Shown: piece by piece, positions 45,307 to 55,193 of the stretch
Numbering within the stretch: position 1 is the stretch's first letter
How the letters are laid out: each line of letters begins with the position of its first letter
NCBI RefSeq assembly: GCF_900116405.1
Contig: NZ_FPAQ01000002.1
Location: 141,001 to 200,408, forward strand
Reading direction: 5' to 3'
DNA from: Halomonas saccharevitans
GTDB taxonomy: Bacteria; Pseudomonadota; Gammaproteobacteria; Pseudomonadales; Halomonadaceae
Length of the DNA stretch: 59,408 bases
Position numbers and translations under genes: made by a program
The notes under the pieces: model-generated
The model's input: only the letters and a program-made list of their open reading frames with translations
The model's database searches: none
Told to the model about the DNA's origin: nothing

Positions 45307-45990
45307 TCAGGCGTGGGCGGCCAGAGCGCGGCTCGTTTCCAGATGGGCGATGACCGTGGGCAGCTGGAACATGTTGCTGATCATGATCGCCCCGGCGGGG
45401 GTCTCTTCCACGTCGGGGAAGCGGTTGAGATGGATCACCGTCATGCCGGCGGCCAGGGCGCCGCGCACGCCGACCATGGCGTCGTCGATCACCACGCAGT
45501 CCTCCGAGGCGAAGCCCATCCGGCTGGCGGCATGATGAAAGAGACAGGGGTCGGGCTTCCAGCACTGGGCGGTATAGGCGCTGAACAGGCGGTCGCCGAA
45601 CACCGCGGAGAGGCCGGTGGCGTCAAGCGAGGTACGGATCTTGTTCTCCGGGCCGTTGGAGACCACGCCCATGGGGTGGCCGGTCAGGGCGGCCAGCGCC
45701 TCGGCGGCGCCGTCGATGGCGATCAGTTCACTGGCCAGGCGCCGATTGAGGTTGGCGCGCATGCGGGCCTCTAGGGCATCGAGCCGCTCGGGGTCGACGC
45801 TGCCGTAGCGCTGCTCCAGCGCAGCGACGATACGGCGAAAGCGGGCGCCGCGAAACTCTCCCATGTAGTCGCTGGGACGAAACGGCAGGCCGGCCTCGGT
45901 GAGGCTCGAGGACATCTCGCTGGCGAGCAGCGGTTCGCTGTCGACCAGGGTGCCGTCACAATCGAAGAGCAGGCAGAGGGGGCGTGCCAT
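45307..45990 (-). CDS. HAD-superfamily phosphatase (beta-phosphoglucomutase-like)
   Basis: The 227-aa product has all HAD motifs: LLFDCDGTLVDSE (nucleophile Asp), VVSNGPENK (Ser), CWKPDPCLF (Lys) and CVVIDDAMVGVRGALAAGM (Asp pair). An alpha-helical cap lies at residues ~17-85. It belongs with the YieH/GPH-like sugar phosphatases. The start is ATG 45990 or GTG 45993. The substrate is unknown. The upstream region contains the perfect palindrome ATAACGTTAT (46020-46029). Confidence 0.9.
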   Translation of the reverse strand: MARPLCLLFDCDGTLVDSEPLLASEMSSSLTEAGLPFRPSDYMGEFRGARFRRIVAALEQRYGSVDPERLDALEARMRANLNRRLASELIAIDGAAEALAALTGHPMGVVSNGPENKIRTSLDATGLSAVFGDRLFSAYTAQCWKPDPCLFHHAASRMGFASEDCVVIDDAMVGVRGALAAGMTVIHLNRFPDVEETPAGAIMISNMFQLPTVIAHLETSRALAAHA

Positions 45991-46222
45991 CACCGGGCCT
46001 CATGGGAAGTCAAAAAGTCATAACGTTATTGTTACAGATATCGGAACGTCCTGCCCAACAGTAAAGCCCAGTTTTCGCATTTTGTGAACAGTGTTCTTGA
46101 ATCTCGGGAGCCGGTCGGCGCCAGGACCTCACCGTGCCTCGGCTCGACCCCCACCGCCGACGGTCGCGGTATATGAGAATTCATGCCTATACTGACGGCG
46201 CGCCCCGGTCAGGAGCAGGTTC

Positions 46223-46606
46223 ATGAATCTCGAACGCGTCGTCTTTGGTTTTTTCGTCATTCTCACCCTGAGCCTCAACGCCGCCTTCGTGGCGGGGGGC
46301 GTCGAGACGGCCGCCCATCATAATGTCTGGATCCTCACCTTCACCATCATCGTCAACCTGGTCGCCATCGGCTTGAAACTGGGGGACCGCTCCCAGACCG
46401 GGGCCTTGCTGCTGGCGTCTGGCCTGGTGGCCGGCCTGCTGCTGATCACGGCGCGCATCGTCTGGATCGTCGCCGACCCCGAGGGCGGCAGCGGGCCGGG
46501 GCCGGGCGACATGGCCGATATCGTCTCGATCGCCATGGGGGCGCTGGTCGCGAACATCATCGCGACGGTGATCCTGGTCGGCGATACGCTGCTCTCGCGG
46601 CGCTGA
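46223..46606 (+). CDS. Four-helix membrane protein (DUF6394-like)
   Basis: The 127-aa product consists of four hydrophobic helices (about residues 5-25, 35-52, 60-83 and 100-123). A loop GGSGPGPGD separates the third from the fourth. I recall similar proteins annotated as DUF6394; their role is unknown. It lies 66 bp upstream of a potassium channel gene on the same strand, which suggests co-transcription and perhaps an accessory subunit. AGGAGCAGG precedes the ATG. Confidence 0.75.
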   Translation: MNLERVVFGFFVILTLSLNAAFVAGGVETAAHHNVWILTFTIIVNLVAIGLKLGDRSQTGALLLASGLVAGLLLITARIVWIVADPEGGSGPGPGDMADIVSIAMGALVANIIATVILVGDTLLSRR

Positions 46607-46672
46607 CGTCATGCGTGGCTGAGTTCAGCGTGGCCGCCGCCATCCGGAACAGGCACAGGGAGGACTGACCCC

Positions 46673-48406
46673 GTGACGCCGACCTCCGATCTCGACCGCG
46701 TGGCGATGATCGTGCTGCGCTACATGCGCCGGCCGCTGTTCGTGCTGCTGTTCGTCTATTCGGTGGGCATCATGGGCATGGCCCTGATGCCGGGAAAGGT
46801 CGTCGAGGGCGAGACGACCCACATGAACCTCTTCCATGCCTTCTACTTCTTCACCTACACGGCGACCACCACCGGGTTCGGCGAGCTGCCGAACGGCTTC
46901 AGCGAGGAGCAGCGGCTGTGGACGATCTTCTGCCTCTATACCGGCGTCATCGCCTGGTTCTATGCGATCGGCTCGCTGATTCAGCTGGTGCAGAATCCCC
47001 ATTTCATCCAGGCCATGGACGGCTTCCGGTTCGCCCGCAAGGTCAAGAGCAACGCGGAACCCTTCGTCATCCTCTGCGGGTTCGGCGATGCCGGCAGCCT
47101 GCTGGCCCGGGGCCTGAGCGACCACCGGATGCGCGCGGTGATCCTCGATGCCGACCCCGAGCGCATCAAGGCCCTGGGCGTGCGCGACTACACGGTCCCG
47201 ATGCCGGGCCTGCACGCGGATGCCAGCGCGCCGAAGCACTTGCTGGCCGCGGGGGTGGAGCACCCGGCCTGCCGAGCCCTGGTCGCGCTGACCAACGATG
47301 ACGACGTCAACCTCAAGATCGCGGTGATGGCGCGCCACCTCAATCCGCGGCTGCGGGTCATCTGCCGTTCGACCTCGGCACGCCACGAGGCCAATCTGCG
47401 GGCGCTGGACAATGTCACGGTCGTCGATCCGTTCGAGATCTTTGCCCAGCTCGTCTCCCGGGCGATCGCGCGCTCCGAGCTGCATAACCTCAATGCCTGG
47501 TTCGTGGGGACGCGCGGCGTCGAGCTGGGCGCGCCGGTTCAGGTGCCGCGGGGCAATTGGATCCTCTGCGGGTACGGGCGAATGGGCCGCTGGATCCATC
47601 GCAACCTCCAGGCTCACGGCCTCGACGTCTGCATCATCGACCCGGAGGTGGACGCCAACCAGGTCGAAGAGGGGACGGCCATCGTCCGTGCGCATGCCGA
47701 TCATGCGGCCCTGATGACCGCGGGGATCGATGACGCCGCCGGGGTCATCGCCGCGACGAATCGCGATGCCGACAACCTCAGCACGCTGCTCTCGGTCACC
47801 GAGCTCAACCCCCAGGCGTTTCGCATCGTGCGCCAGAACAGTCACGAGAATCAGGTCGCGTTCGATGCCGCTCGGGCCGACCTCGTCCTCCAGCACAGCC
47901 TGACTACGGCGCGCCGGATCCTGAAACTGTTGATTTCGCCCCTGGTGCAGGAACTGATCGACTGGCTCGCAGGGCGCGAACCGGCCCAGACGCGCGCCCT
48001 GGTGGCAAGGCTCAAGGCGGCCGTGGGCGAAGAGCCCCCGCACCTGTGGTCGATCAGGCTGGTCCCGAGCCAAGCACCGGCGGTGGTCGACTATCTGGAG
48101 GAAGGGGGGAGCCTGGCCCTGGGGCCGCTGTGCTGCGATGCGCGTGCGTTCCCGGCACGACTGGCGTGTGAGGCGCTGGCCGTTCACCGGGACGGCGAGT
48201 CGATCATGTTGCCGGATGCGGATTTTCCGCTGCGTGTCGACGACGAGATCCTTCTCTGCGGTACCCCCTGGTCGGAGTCGATGCTCCAGGCGACCCTGCA
48301 TAACCCCTATACGCTTCACTATGTCGTCACCGGCGTCGATGAGCCGCGCGGCTATCTGTTCGCCTGGCTCGATGCGCGTCGGCGGCGTCGCGGCGCTCAC
48401 TCCTAG
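46673..48406 (+). CDS. Two-helix potassium channel with double RCK domains
   Basis: The 577-aa product has two N-terminal transmembrane helices flanking a pore loop, then two Rossmann-fold RCK/TrkA-N domains (ILCGFGDAGSLLARGL near residue 135 and ILCGYGRMGRWIHRNL near 300) and C-terminal TrkA-C-like parts. The selectivity filter reads TATTTGFGELP instead of the usual TxTVGYGDxxP, as in several TrkA-N-fused channels. It starts with GTG at 46673 after AGGGAGGA. In a halophile this would act in K+ release or osmotic balance. Confidence 0.88.
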   Translation: MTPTSDLDRVAMIVLRYMRRPLFVLLFVYSVGIMGMALMPGKVVEGETTHMNLFHAFYFFTYTATTTGFGELPNGFSEEQRLWTIFCLYTGVIAWFYAIGSLIQLVQNPHFIQAMDGFRFARKVKSNAEPFVILCGFGDAGSLLARGLSDHRMRAVILDADPERIKALGVRDYTVPMPGLHADASAPKHLLAAGVEHPACRALVALTNDDDVNLKIAVMARHLNPRLRVICRSTSARHEANLRALDNVTVVDPFEIFAQLVSRAIARSELHNLNAWFVGTRGVELGAPVQVPRGNWILCGYGRMGRWIHRNLQAHGLDVCIIDPEVDANQVEEGTAIVRAHADHAALMTAGIDDAAGVIAATNRDADNLSTLLSVTELNPQAFRIVRQNSHENQVAFDAARADLVLQHSLTTARRILKLLISPLVQELIDWLAGREPAQTRALVARLKAAVGEEPPHLWSIRLVPSQAPAVVDYLEEGGSLALGPLCCDARAFPARLACEALAVHRDGESIMLPDADFPLRVDDEILLCGTPWSESMLQATLHNPYTLHYVVTGVDEPRGYLFAWLDARRRRRGAHS

Positions 48407-48508
48407 TCCGGTCGTCGGCCTTCGCCATGACCGGCCCTGCGAGCATCCGCCGTGCGAGCACCGGCCGGGGAGGCGACAGTAGCAGGCTCCCACGGGGCGC
48501 CTGGCCCC

Positions 48509-49546
48509 TCAGGGCGCCAGCAGCAGCGTGAGCGCCCCGGCCAGGTAGCAGGCGATGATGCCGACGCTCTCGAAGCCGATGCGCGCCGGGCCCTGGCGCT
48601 CGCGATGCAGCATTCCGACCATCAGGATGGCGGTCATCAGCATCGCCAGGGCGACCCACAGCGAGACCGCGTCGGGAATGGCGTGATAGATCGAACCGCC
48701 GCGGTAGGCGATGTCCGAGGCCGCCACGAACAGGGTGTCGAAGGCGTTGCCGCCGATGATCCCCGCCACGGCGAGAGTCAAGGCGCCGCGTCGCACCGCC
48801 GCGATCGAGGTGACCAGCTCCGGCAGCGAGGTGACCACCGCGGTCATCAGCGCCCCCACCACCGATTGGCCGAGGCCGGTCTGTTCGGCGATCACCGCCG
48901 CGCAGCGCTCCAGCAGCCAGCCGCTCACGCCGAGCAGCGCCGCGAGCCCCGCGAAGGCGAGCCACAGGCGCGTCGCCGAGCGGCCCATGGCCTCTTCATC
49001 GGGCACGTCGGGTTCGGTGTCGCGGGTCTGAGCGGGTCGCCACATGGGGTTGTCGCGGCTGAGGCTCACCAGGCGCAGGCCGAACAGGTAGACGAGCAGC
49101 AGCAGCGGGGTGACGGGATGCACCTGCCAGAGGGTCCACTCGGGGGCGAAGCGACCGACCAGCACCAGCGACAGCAGGCACAGCAGCAGCCCCCCCTGCA
49201 TCAGGTTGCCAAGCGAGGCGGCGGCATGCTCCAGGTTGGCGCGCCGATGGGTGATGTCGGCGACGGTCAGAAACAGCGTCTGCACGGCGATGCCGCCGAG
49301 CGCATTGCTCATCGCCAGGGTCGGGCGGTCGGCCAGGGCCGCCGAGGCCGAAACCATCAGCCCCGACAGCGAGGTGGCCATGCCCAGCAGCAGGGTGCCG
49401 GCGATGGCCTCGCCCAGGCCGGTGCGATCCGCCAGGTCATCGACGATGCCGGTCAGCCGAGTGCCCACCACGCCGATCACCAGCGCGCAGCCGGCGAACA
49501 GCGAAAAGGCGGCGGCCAGGGACAGGTCGTTGAGCAGTGAGGTCAT
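48509..49546 (-). CDS. CaCA-type sodium/calcium exchanger-like protein
   Basis: The 345-aa product has ten or so transmembrane helices in two inverted halves. The second alpha repeat is canonical (VVTSLPELVTSIAAVRRG, then GGNAFDTLF). The first is degenerate (MATSLSGLMVSASAAL, then LGGIAVQTLF): the conserved Pro-Glu is Ser-Gly and the Asn is missing. Ion coupling is therefore likely to differ from YrbG-type antiporters. It is convergent with the K+ channel gene. Confidence 0.85.
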   Translation of the reverse strand: MTSLLNDLSLAAAFSLFAGCALVIGVVGTRLTGIVDDLADRTGLGEAIAGTLLLGMATSLSGLMVSASAALADRPTLAMSNALGGIAVQTLFLTVADITHRRANLEHAAASLGNLMQGGLLLCLLSLVLVGRFAPEWTLWQVHPVTPLLLLVYLFGLRLVSLSRDNPMWRPAQTRDTEPDVPDEEAMGRSATRLWLAFAGLAALLGVSGWLLERCAAVIAEQTGLGQSVVGALMTAVVTSLPELVTSIAAVRRGALTLAVAGIIGGNAFDTLFVAASDIAYRGGSIYHAIPDAVSLWVALAMLMTAILMVGMLHRERQGPARIGFESVGIIACYLAGALTLLLAP

Positions 49547-49749
49547 GGGATAGGCTTCCCGACTCTGGCCGTTGGGTGTGGCAAGCGTGGTGTGCTGTCC
49601 ATGGAAGGCTCCTCGGCGTTGAGCATCACGAGCGTAACGTGGGATACCCCGCCAGGTCAGGGTTATTCCCACCGGCGGTCGATACTCGATGGGCTAGTCT
49701 GAACGAGTCACCGCGCTGTCGGTCTTCGCGAATCGCCCACGAGGTCAAT

Positions 49750-50355
49750 ATGCACTCAGCTCACCCGATGCCGTCGCGGCTGCCCCTGCTGAGGCGGGTG
49801 CTCCTGCGGGTGGTACTCCTCGCCTTGATCGCCGCTCATCCGGCCATGGCCAATGCGCAGGACGGCGATGATACCGCCTTGGCGGCGCTTGCCCGAGGCG
49901 GCCATGTCGCGCTGATGCGTCACGCCCTGGCCCCCGGCATCGGGGATCCGGCCGACTTCCGCCTGGGCGACTGTGCGACCCAGCGCAACCTGTCGGATGC
50001 CGGGCGTGAGCAGGCGCGTCGGATCGGTGCGCGGTTTCGCGAACGGGGGATCGAGATCGGTGAGGTGCGCTCCAGCCGCTGGTGCCGCTGCCTCGAGACC
50101 GCCCGGCTGCTCGGGCTTGGCGACGTCATCCCCACCCCGGCGCTGGACTCCTTCTTTCGCGATCGCGCGACGGCCGAGCGCCAGACCGCCTCGACTCGCG
50201 CCCTGATTCGCGGCTGGAACGGCGAGGGCAACCTGCTGCTGGTCACCCATCAGGTGAACATCACCGCGCTGGTGGGCGGCGGCGTCGGCTCCGGGGAGAT
50301 CATCGTAGTGCGCGCGGACGAGGCGGGGCTGGTGCGGGTCGGCCGCCTGCGCTGA
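49750..50355 (+). CDS. Exported histidine phosphatase-family protein
   Basis: The 201-aa precursor has a signal peptide or anchor (about residues 8-36, ending ANAQ) and a phosphoglycerate mutase-like fold: ALMRHALAPG (RH motif with the phosphorylated His), LSDAGREQARRIG, VRSSRWCRCLETARLL and LLVTHQVNITALVG (second His). It resembles periplasmic histidine phosphatases of unknown substrate. The ATG at 49750 follows GAGG. It has its own terminator. Confidence 0.88.
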   Translation: MHSAHPMPSRLPLLRRVLLRVVLLALIAAHPAMANAQDGDDTALAALARGGHVALMRHALAPGIGDPADFRLGDCATQRNLSDAGREQARRIGARFRERGIEIGEVRSSRWCRCLETARLLGLGDVIPTPALDSFFRDRATAERQTASTRALIRGWNGEGNLLLVTHQVNITALVGGGVGSGEIIVVRADEAGLVRVGRLR

Positions 50356-50380
50356 GGGCGTCACCGACACCGGAAACGAC

Positions 50381-50408
50381 AGGGGCGGCCCCTTGGCCGC
50401 CCCTTTTT
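50381..50408. terminator. Terminator between the phosphatase and fba genes
   Basis: AGGGGCGGCC and GGCCGCCCCT pair across CCTT and run into TTTT. It lies between convergent genes; the T run favours the plus strand. Confidence 0.92.
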
Positions 50409-50425
50409 CGATCACTCCGTCGCGA

Positions 50426-51490
50426 TCACTTCACCCGCGGATCGAGTTCGCCGCGCTCGTAGCGCAGGAACATCTCCTCGAGGTTGATCGGCTTGATCTT
50501 GCTGGCGTTGCCGGCGGTGCCGAAGGCCTCGTAGCGGGCCTTGCAGACCTCCTTCATGGCCGCGGTGCTGGCCTTGAGGAACTTGCGCGGGTCGAACTCG
50601 GCCGGGTTCTCGGCCAGGAAGCGACGCACCGCGCCGGTGGAGGCCAGGCGCAGGTCGGTGTCGATGTTGACCTTGCGCACGCCGTGCTTGATGCCCTCGA
50701 CGATCTCCTCGACCGGCACGCCGTAGGTCTCGGGGATGGCGCCGCCGAACTCGTTGATGATCGCCAGCCACTCCTGGGGCACCGAGGAGGAGCCGTGCAT
50801 CACCAGGTGGGTCTCGGGGATGCGGGCGTGGATCTCCTTGATGCGCTGGATGGAGAGGGTGTCGCCGGTGGGCGGCTGGGTGAACTTGTAGGCGCCGTGG
50901 CTGGTGCCGATGGCGATGGCCAGGGCGTCCACCTGGGTCGCCTTGACGAACTCGGCGGCCTCTTCCGGGTCGGTGAGCAGCTGCTCCATGTCGAGCTTGC
51001 CCTCGGCGCCCACGCCGTCTTCCTCGCCGGCCATGCCGGTCTCGAGGCTGCCCAGGCAACCCAGCTCACCCTCGACGGAGACGCCGCAGGCGTGCGCCAT
51101 CTCGACGGTGCGACGGGTGACGTCGACGTTGTAGGCGTAGTCGGCCGGGGTCTTGCCGTCTTCCTTGAGCGAGCCGTCCATCATCACCGAGGAGAAACCC
51201 AGCTGGATGGAGCGCTGGCACACCGCGGGGCTGGTGCCGTGGTCCTGGTGCATGACCACCGGGATGTGCGGGAACTCCTCGACGGCAGCCAGGATCAGGT
51301 GGCGCAGGAAGGGGGCGCCGGCGTACTTGCGGGCGCCCGCGGAGGCCTGGACGATCACCGGCGAGTCGGTCTCGTCGGCGGCTTCCATGATGGCGCGCAT
51401 CTGCTCGAGGTTGTTGACGTTGAAGGCCGGCACGCCGTAACCGTATTCGGCGGCGTGGTCCAGCATCTGGCGCATGCTGATCAGTGCCAT
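50426..51490 (-). CDS. fba: Fructose-bisphosphate aldolase, class II
   Basis: This zinc-dependent enzyme interconverts fructose 1,6-bisphosphate with two triose phosphates. The 354-aa product is of the class IIB type (Calvin-cycle subtype), with [14 protein letters not shown] (catalytic Asp and zinc His), [55 protein letters not shown] and [12 protein letters not shown]. It is the last gene of epd-pgk-fba, 80 bp after pgk. Confidence 0.97.
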   Translation of the reverse strand: MALISMRQMLDHAAEYGYGVPAFNVNNLEQMRAIMEAADETDSPVIVQASAGARKYAGAPFLRHLILAAVEEFPHIPVVMHQDHGTSPAVCQRSIQLGFSSVMMDGSLKEDGKTPADYAYNVDVTRRTVEMAHACGVSVEGELGCLGSLETGMAGEEDGVGAEGKLDMEQLLTDPEEAAEFVKATQVDALAIAIGTSHGAYKFTQPPTGDTLSIQRIKEIHARIPETHLVMHGSSSVPQEWLAIINEFGGAIPETYGVPVEEIVEGIKHGVRKVNIDTDLRLASTGAVRRFLAENPAEFDPRKFLKASTAAMKEVCKARYEAFGTAGNASKIKPINLEEMFLRYERGELDPRVK

Positions 51491-51570
51491 GGGGGCTCCT
51501 GTGGTCTGTCGGGTCGTGTCGGCGCGGCCGTGACGGCCGCGCCGGCTGGGAAATCGGGGCTGCCGGCGCC

Positions 51571-52737
51571 TCAGCGGGCGGCGGCGTCTTCCAGGGCGGC
51601 CACCGCGGGCAGGGTCTTGCCCTCCACGTACTCGAGGAAGGCGCCGCCGCCGGTGGAGATGTAGGAGACGCGGTCCTCGATGCCGTACTTGTCGATGGCC
51701 GCGAGGGTGTCGCCGCCGCCGGCGATGGAGAAGCCGTGGCTCTCGGCGATGGCCCGCGACAGCGCTTCGGTGCCGTGGCCGAACTGGTCGATCTCGAACA
51801 CGCCGACCGGGCCGTTCCAGAGGATGGTGCCGGCGTCCTTGAGCAGGCCGCCCAGGCGTCCGGCGGTCTCGGGGCCGATGTCGAGGATCATCTCGTCATC
51901 GCTCACCTGGTCGACGGGCTTGACCACCGCGGAGGCGGAGTCGGAGAACTCGGTGGCCACCACCACGTCGGTGGGCAGCGGGATCTCGACCTTCTCCATC
52001 AGCGCCTTGGCCGCCTCGATCAGGTCGGCCTCGTGCAGCGACTTGCCGACGTTGTAGCCGGCCGCGGCGATGAAGGTGTTGGCGATGCCGCCGCCGACGA
52101 TCAGCTGGTCGCACTTTTCGGAGAGGGCGTTGAGCACCTCGAGCTTGGTGGAGACCTTGGAGCCGCCGACGATCGCGGCCATCGGCCGCTTCGGCGAGGC
52201 CAGCGCCTTCTCCAGGGCGTCGAGCTCGGCGGCCAGCAGCGGGCCGGCGCAGGCGGTCGGCGCGAAGCGCGCCACGCCGTGGGTGGAGGCCTGGGCGCGA
52301 TGGGCGGTGCCGAAGGCGTCCATCACGAAGACGTCGCACAGCGCGGCGTAGCGCTTGGCCAGGGCCTCGTCATCCTGCTTCTCGCCGCGGTTGAAGCGCA
52401 CGTTCTCGAGCAGCACCACCTCGCCGTCGGCCACCTCGACCTCGCCGTCCAGGTAGGCCGCGACCAGGCGCATCGGGCGACCCAGCAGCTCGCCCAGGTG
52501 ATCGGCCACCGGGCCCAGGGAGAACTCCTCGGCGGGCTCGCCCTCGGTGGGGCGACCCAGGTGGCTCATCAGCATCACTCGGGCGCCGGCCTCGAGCGCC
52601 GCCTGGATGGTCGGCAGGCTGGCCCGCAGGCGGGCGTCGCTGGTCACCTTGCCGTGCTTGACGGGCACGTTCAGGTCCTCGCGGATCAGCACCCGCTGGC
52701 CGCTGAGGTCGAGGTCGGTCATCTTGCGCACGTTCAT
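51571..52737 (-). CDS. pgk: Phosphoglycerate kinase
   Basis: This enzyme transfers phosphate between 1,3-bisphosphoglycerate and ADP. The 388-aa product has [68 protein letters not shown] and the ATP-binding [13 protein letters not shown] followed by [14 protein letters not shown]. The ATG at 52737 has GAGGAAC before it. It lies 37 bp downstream of epd. Confidence 0.98.
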   Translation of the reverse strand: MNVRKMTDLDLSGQRVLIREDLNVPVKHGKVTSDARLRASLPTIQAALEAGARVMLMSHLGRPTEGEPAEEFSLGPVADHLGELLGRPMRLVAAYLDGEVEVADGEVVLLENVRFNRGEKQDDEALAKRYAALCDVFVMDAFGTAHRAQASTHGVARFAPTACAGPLLAAELDALEKALASPKRPMAAIVGGSKVSTKLEVLNALSEKCDQLIVGGGIANTFIAAAGYNVGKSLHEADLIEAAKALMEKVEIPLPTDVVVATEFSDSASAVVKPVDQVSDDEMILDIGPETAGRLGGLLKDAGTILWNGPVGVFEIDQFGHGTEALSRAIAESHGFSIAGGGDTLAAIDKYGIEDRVSYISTGGGAFLEYVEGKTLPAVAALEDAAAR

Positions 52738-52774
52738 GGAAGCGGGTTCCTCGTCTGGAAAAGCCGAAGGGATG

Positions 52775-53830
52775 TCATCTGTCGGGGGAACCGGTCGGGG
52801 CCGGGGGAAGGCGGGCCAGCCGCCGGGTGACGTCGAGCATGCGGCTGGCGAAGCCCCACTCGTTGTCGAACCAGCACAGCAGCTTGATCAGGCGGCCGCC
52901 GGCCACTCGGGTCTGGGTGGCGTCCACGATACCGGAGCGCGGATCGTGGTTGAAGTCGACCGAGGCGACCGGCTCCTCGGTGTAGCCGAGCAGCCCCGAG
53001 AGCCGCCCGCGGCTCGCCTCGCGCAGCAGAGCGTTGACCGCTTCGGCCGAGGTGTCGCGGCGCACGCAGATCGACAGGTCCATGGTCGAGACGTTGATCG
53101 TCGGCACCCGCACGTGCAGGCACTCGAAGCGTCCCGCCAGGTGGGGCATCAGGCGGTTGATGCCGCGGGCCAGGCCCGTGTCGACCGGCACGATGGAGTG
53201 CATCGCCGAGCGGGTCAGGCGCAGGTCGGTCTGGTGGTAGGCGTCGATCACCGGCTGGTCGTTCATCGCCGAGTGGATGGTGGTGGTGACGCCGTGCTCG
53301 ATGCCCAGCGCCTCGTCGAGCACGGTCAGCACCGGCACCAGGCAGTTGGTGGTGCAGGAGGCCGCCGAGACGATGCGGCACGCGGCCGTCAGGTCGGCGT
53401 CGTTGATGCCGGTGACGATGGTGGCGTCGACGTCGCTCTCGGCGGGCTGGGAGAACAGCAGCCGCCCGGCGCCGGAGGCCAGGTGGGCCTCGGCGGTGGC
53501 GCGATCCTTGAAGCTGCCGGAACACTCCAGCACCAGGTCGATGCCGAGCTCGGCCCAGGGCAGCCGCGTCGGGTCGGGCTCGCAGAGCACGCGGATGGGC
53601 TGGCCGTTGACCACCAGCCGATCGCCGTCGACCTCGATGCTGCCCGGGAAGCGGCCGTGGGTGGTGTCGTAGCGGCTCAGGTAGGCGATGGTGGCGAGAT
53701 CGGAGAGCTCGTTGATCGCCACGACCTCCAGGGCCGGCCCGTCGTGGCGGGCCGCCTCTCCCTCGATCAGGGCGCGCAGCACGCACTGGCCGATGCGGCC
53801 GTAACCGTTGATGGCGATGCGAAGGGCCAT
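52775..53830 (-). CDS. epd: Erythrose-4-phosphate dehydrogenase
   Basis: Epd oxidises erythrose 4-phosphate to 4-phosphoerythronate, feeding pyridoxal phosphate synthesis, and is a relative of GAPDH. The 351-aa product has [15 protein letters not shown], the catalytic Cys in [13 protein letters not shown], and Epd-type rather than GapA-type segments ([50 protein letters not shown]). The gene order epd-pgk-fba, as in E. coli, supports this. Some GAPDH activity cannot be excluded. Confidence 0.9.
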   Translation of the reverse strand: MALRIAINGYGRIGQCVLRALIEGEAARHDGPALEVVAINELSDLATIAYLSRYDTTHGRFPGSIEVDGDRLVVNGQPIRVLCEPDPTRLPWAELGIDLVLECSGSFKDRATAEAHLASGAGRLLFSQPAESDVDATIVTGINDADLTAACRIVSAASCTTNCLVPVLTVLDEALGIEHGVTTTIHSAMNDQPVIDAYHQTDLRLTRSAMHSIVPVDTGLARGINRLMPHLAGRFECLHVRVPTINVSTMDLSICVRRDTSAEAVNALLREASRGRLSGLLGYTEEPVASVDFNHDPRSGIVDATQTRVAGGRLIKLLCWFDNEWGFASRMLDVTRRLARLPPAPTGSPDR

Positions 53831-53921
53831 GAGGGGACGCGGGACTCCGAAGCCGGGAAACAGAAACGGCGATTCTAGCGCATCTGGCCCCCGAGCGTCT
53901 GCTATGCAGGTCGCGCGGCGC

Positions 53922-54632
53922 TCAGGCGCCCAGCAAGCGCCAGGCCAGCGGCAGGAAGAGCGCGCTCAGGATGCCGGTCAGGCTCATGCCCAGCGAGGCG
54001 AAGGCGCCGGCGACCGGGCCGATCTCGAAGGCGCGCACCGTGCCGATGGCGTGGCCGTTGAGCCCCAGGGCGAGACCGATGATGCGCTCGTCGCGGATGC
54101 CGAGCAGTCGGGCCACCAGGCTCACGAAGATGACGGCCGCCACCCCGGTGATCAGCAGGCCGCCCATCATCAGCGAGACCGGCCCGCCGATCTGAGCGTT
54201 GATGCCCAGCGCGATGGGCGCGGTGACCGACTTGGGGGCCAGCGCGGCGAGAGTCTCGGGCGGGGCGCCGAGCCACCAGGCGATGCCCACGGCATAGGCC
54301 GCGGCGAGGATTACTGCCACCGGCAGGCAGGCCAGCAGCGGGCGCCACAGGGCGATGATCCGCGGCATCTGCTGATGCAGCGGCAGGCCGAGCGCCACCG
54401 TGGCTGGCCCCAGCAGCAGCATCAGCCAGGCGGCGCCGCGGCGATAGTCCGCATAGTCGATGGAGAGCAGGGCGAGCACGCCGGCGAGCAGCAGCGCGGC
54501 GGCGAGGATCGACGGGCACCAGGCGGGAGCGCCGAGGGCCTTGAGCAGCCGGGCGCCGGCGACGTGGGCGGCGAGCGTCAGGGCGATGGCCAGGATCGGG
54601 GTGGTGAGCAGGTGATCGAGCAGCGCCGTCAT
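53922..54632 (-). CDS. lrgB: LrgB/CidB-family membrane protein
   Basis: This is a 236-aa multi-pass membrane protein of the LrgB family, implicated in murein hydrolase control, autolysis or export of small organic acids such as pyruvate and glycolate. Signatures are [37 protein letters not shown] and a final hydrophobic tail. The start overlaps the lrgA stop as ATGA. The two proteins presumably form one membrane complex. Confidence 0.9.
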   Translation of the reverse strand: MTALLDHLLTTPILAIALTLAAHVAGARLLKALGAPAWCPSILAAALLLAGVLALLSIDYADYRRGAAWLMLLLGPATVALGLPLHQQMPRIIALWRPLLACLPVAVILAAAYAVGIAWWLGAPPETLAALAPKSVTAPIALGINAQIGGPVSLMMGGLLITGVAAVIFVSLVARLLGIRDERIIGLALGLNGHAIGTVRAFEIGPVAGAFASLGMSLTGILSALFLPLAWRLLGA

Positions 54633-54991
54633 GGGGAGGCGTTCTCGTCCGGGGCGCCCATCAGGCGGCGCATCAGCCAGAGGGTCGTCAGCACGCTGAG
54701 CAGGGTGCCGCCGATCAGGGCGGCGAGGATCGCCGTCCACTGTCCCTCGAGCGCATCGAGGATGAAGAAGGCGCCGACCACCCCGGGCATGATCAGCAGC
54801 GCCAGCACCGCGATCAGTGGCTGGGCGGCCGCGGCGATATCGGCAAGGCCCCCGCCGTGGAGCCGCAGCCAGGCGGTCAGCAGCAGCAGGCCGACCACCC
54901 CGGCGGAGACCGGCAGGCAGGTGAGGGTGACCAGGGTCTCGCCGAGCAGCAGGAAGCCCAGCAGCCACAGGAAGCCGCGCAGTGCGGGCAT
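54629..54991 (-). CDS. lrgA: LrgA/CidA-family membrane protein
   Basis: This 120-aa protein has four transmembrane helices and the LrgA pattern [34 protein letters not shown] and a basic C-terminal end. It is the holin-like or exporter partner of LrgB. The ATG at 54991 follows AGAGGA. The region upstream is shared with the divergent class I aldolase gene. Confidence 0.88.
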   Translation of the reverse strand: MPALRGFLWLLGFLLLGETLVTLTCLPVSAGVVGLLLLTAWLRLHGGGLADIAAAAQPLIAVLALLIMPGVVGAFFILDALEGQWTAILAALIGGTLLSVLTTLWLMRRLMGAPDENASP

Positions 54992-55193
54992 GGCAGGTCC
55001 TCTCTTGAAGGGAAGCGTGAAGAGTCGCCGAGGCGGCAGCAAAAAAAGGTGCCGCGGCGAGCTATTGTGCATTTTTGCTGATATGGATTCATCTGGCGGC
55101 TCGAGGCCTGCGACGGTCCGCCGCGGCCTCCTGGCGTCGGGGTCTTCCGCTACGCTGGGAATGGCGACTTCCAGCACCAAGGAGAGGAACACC

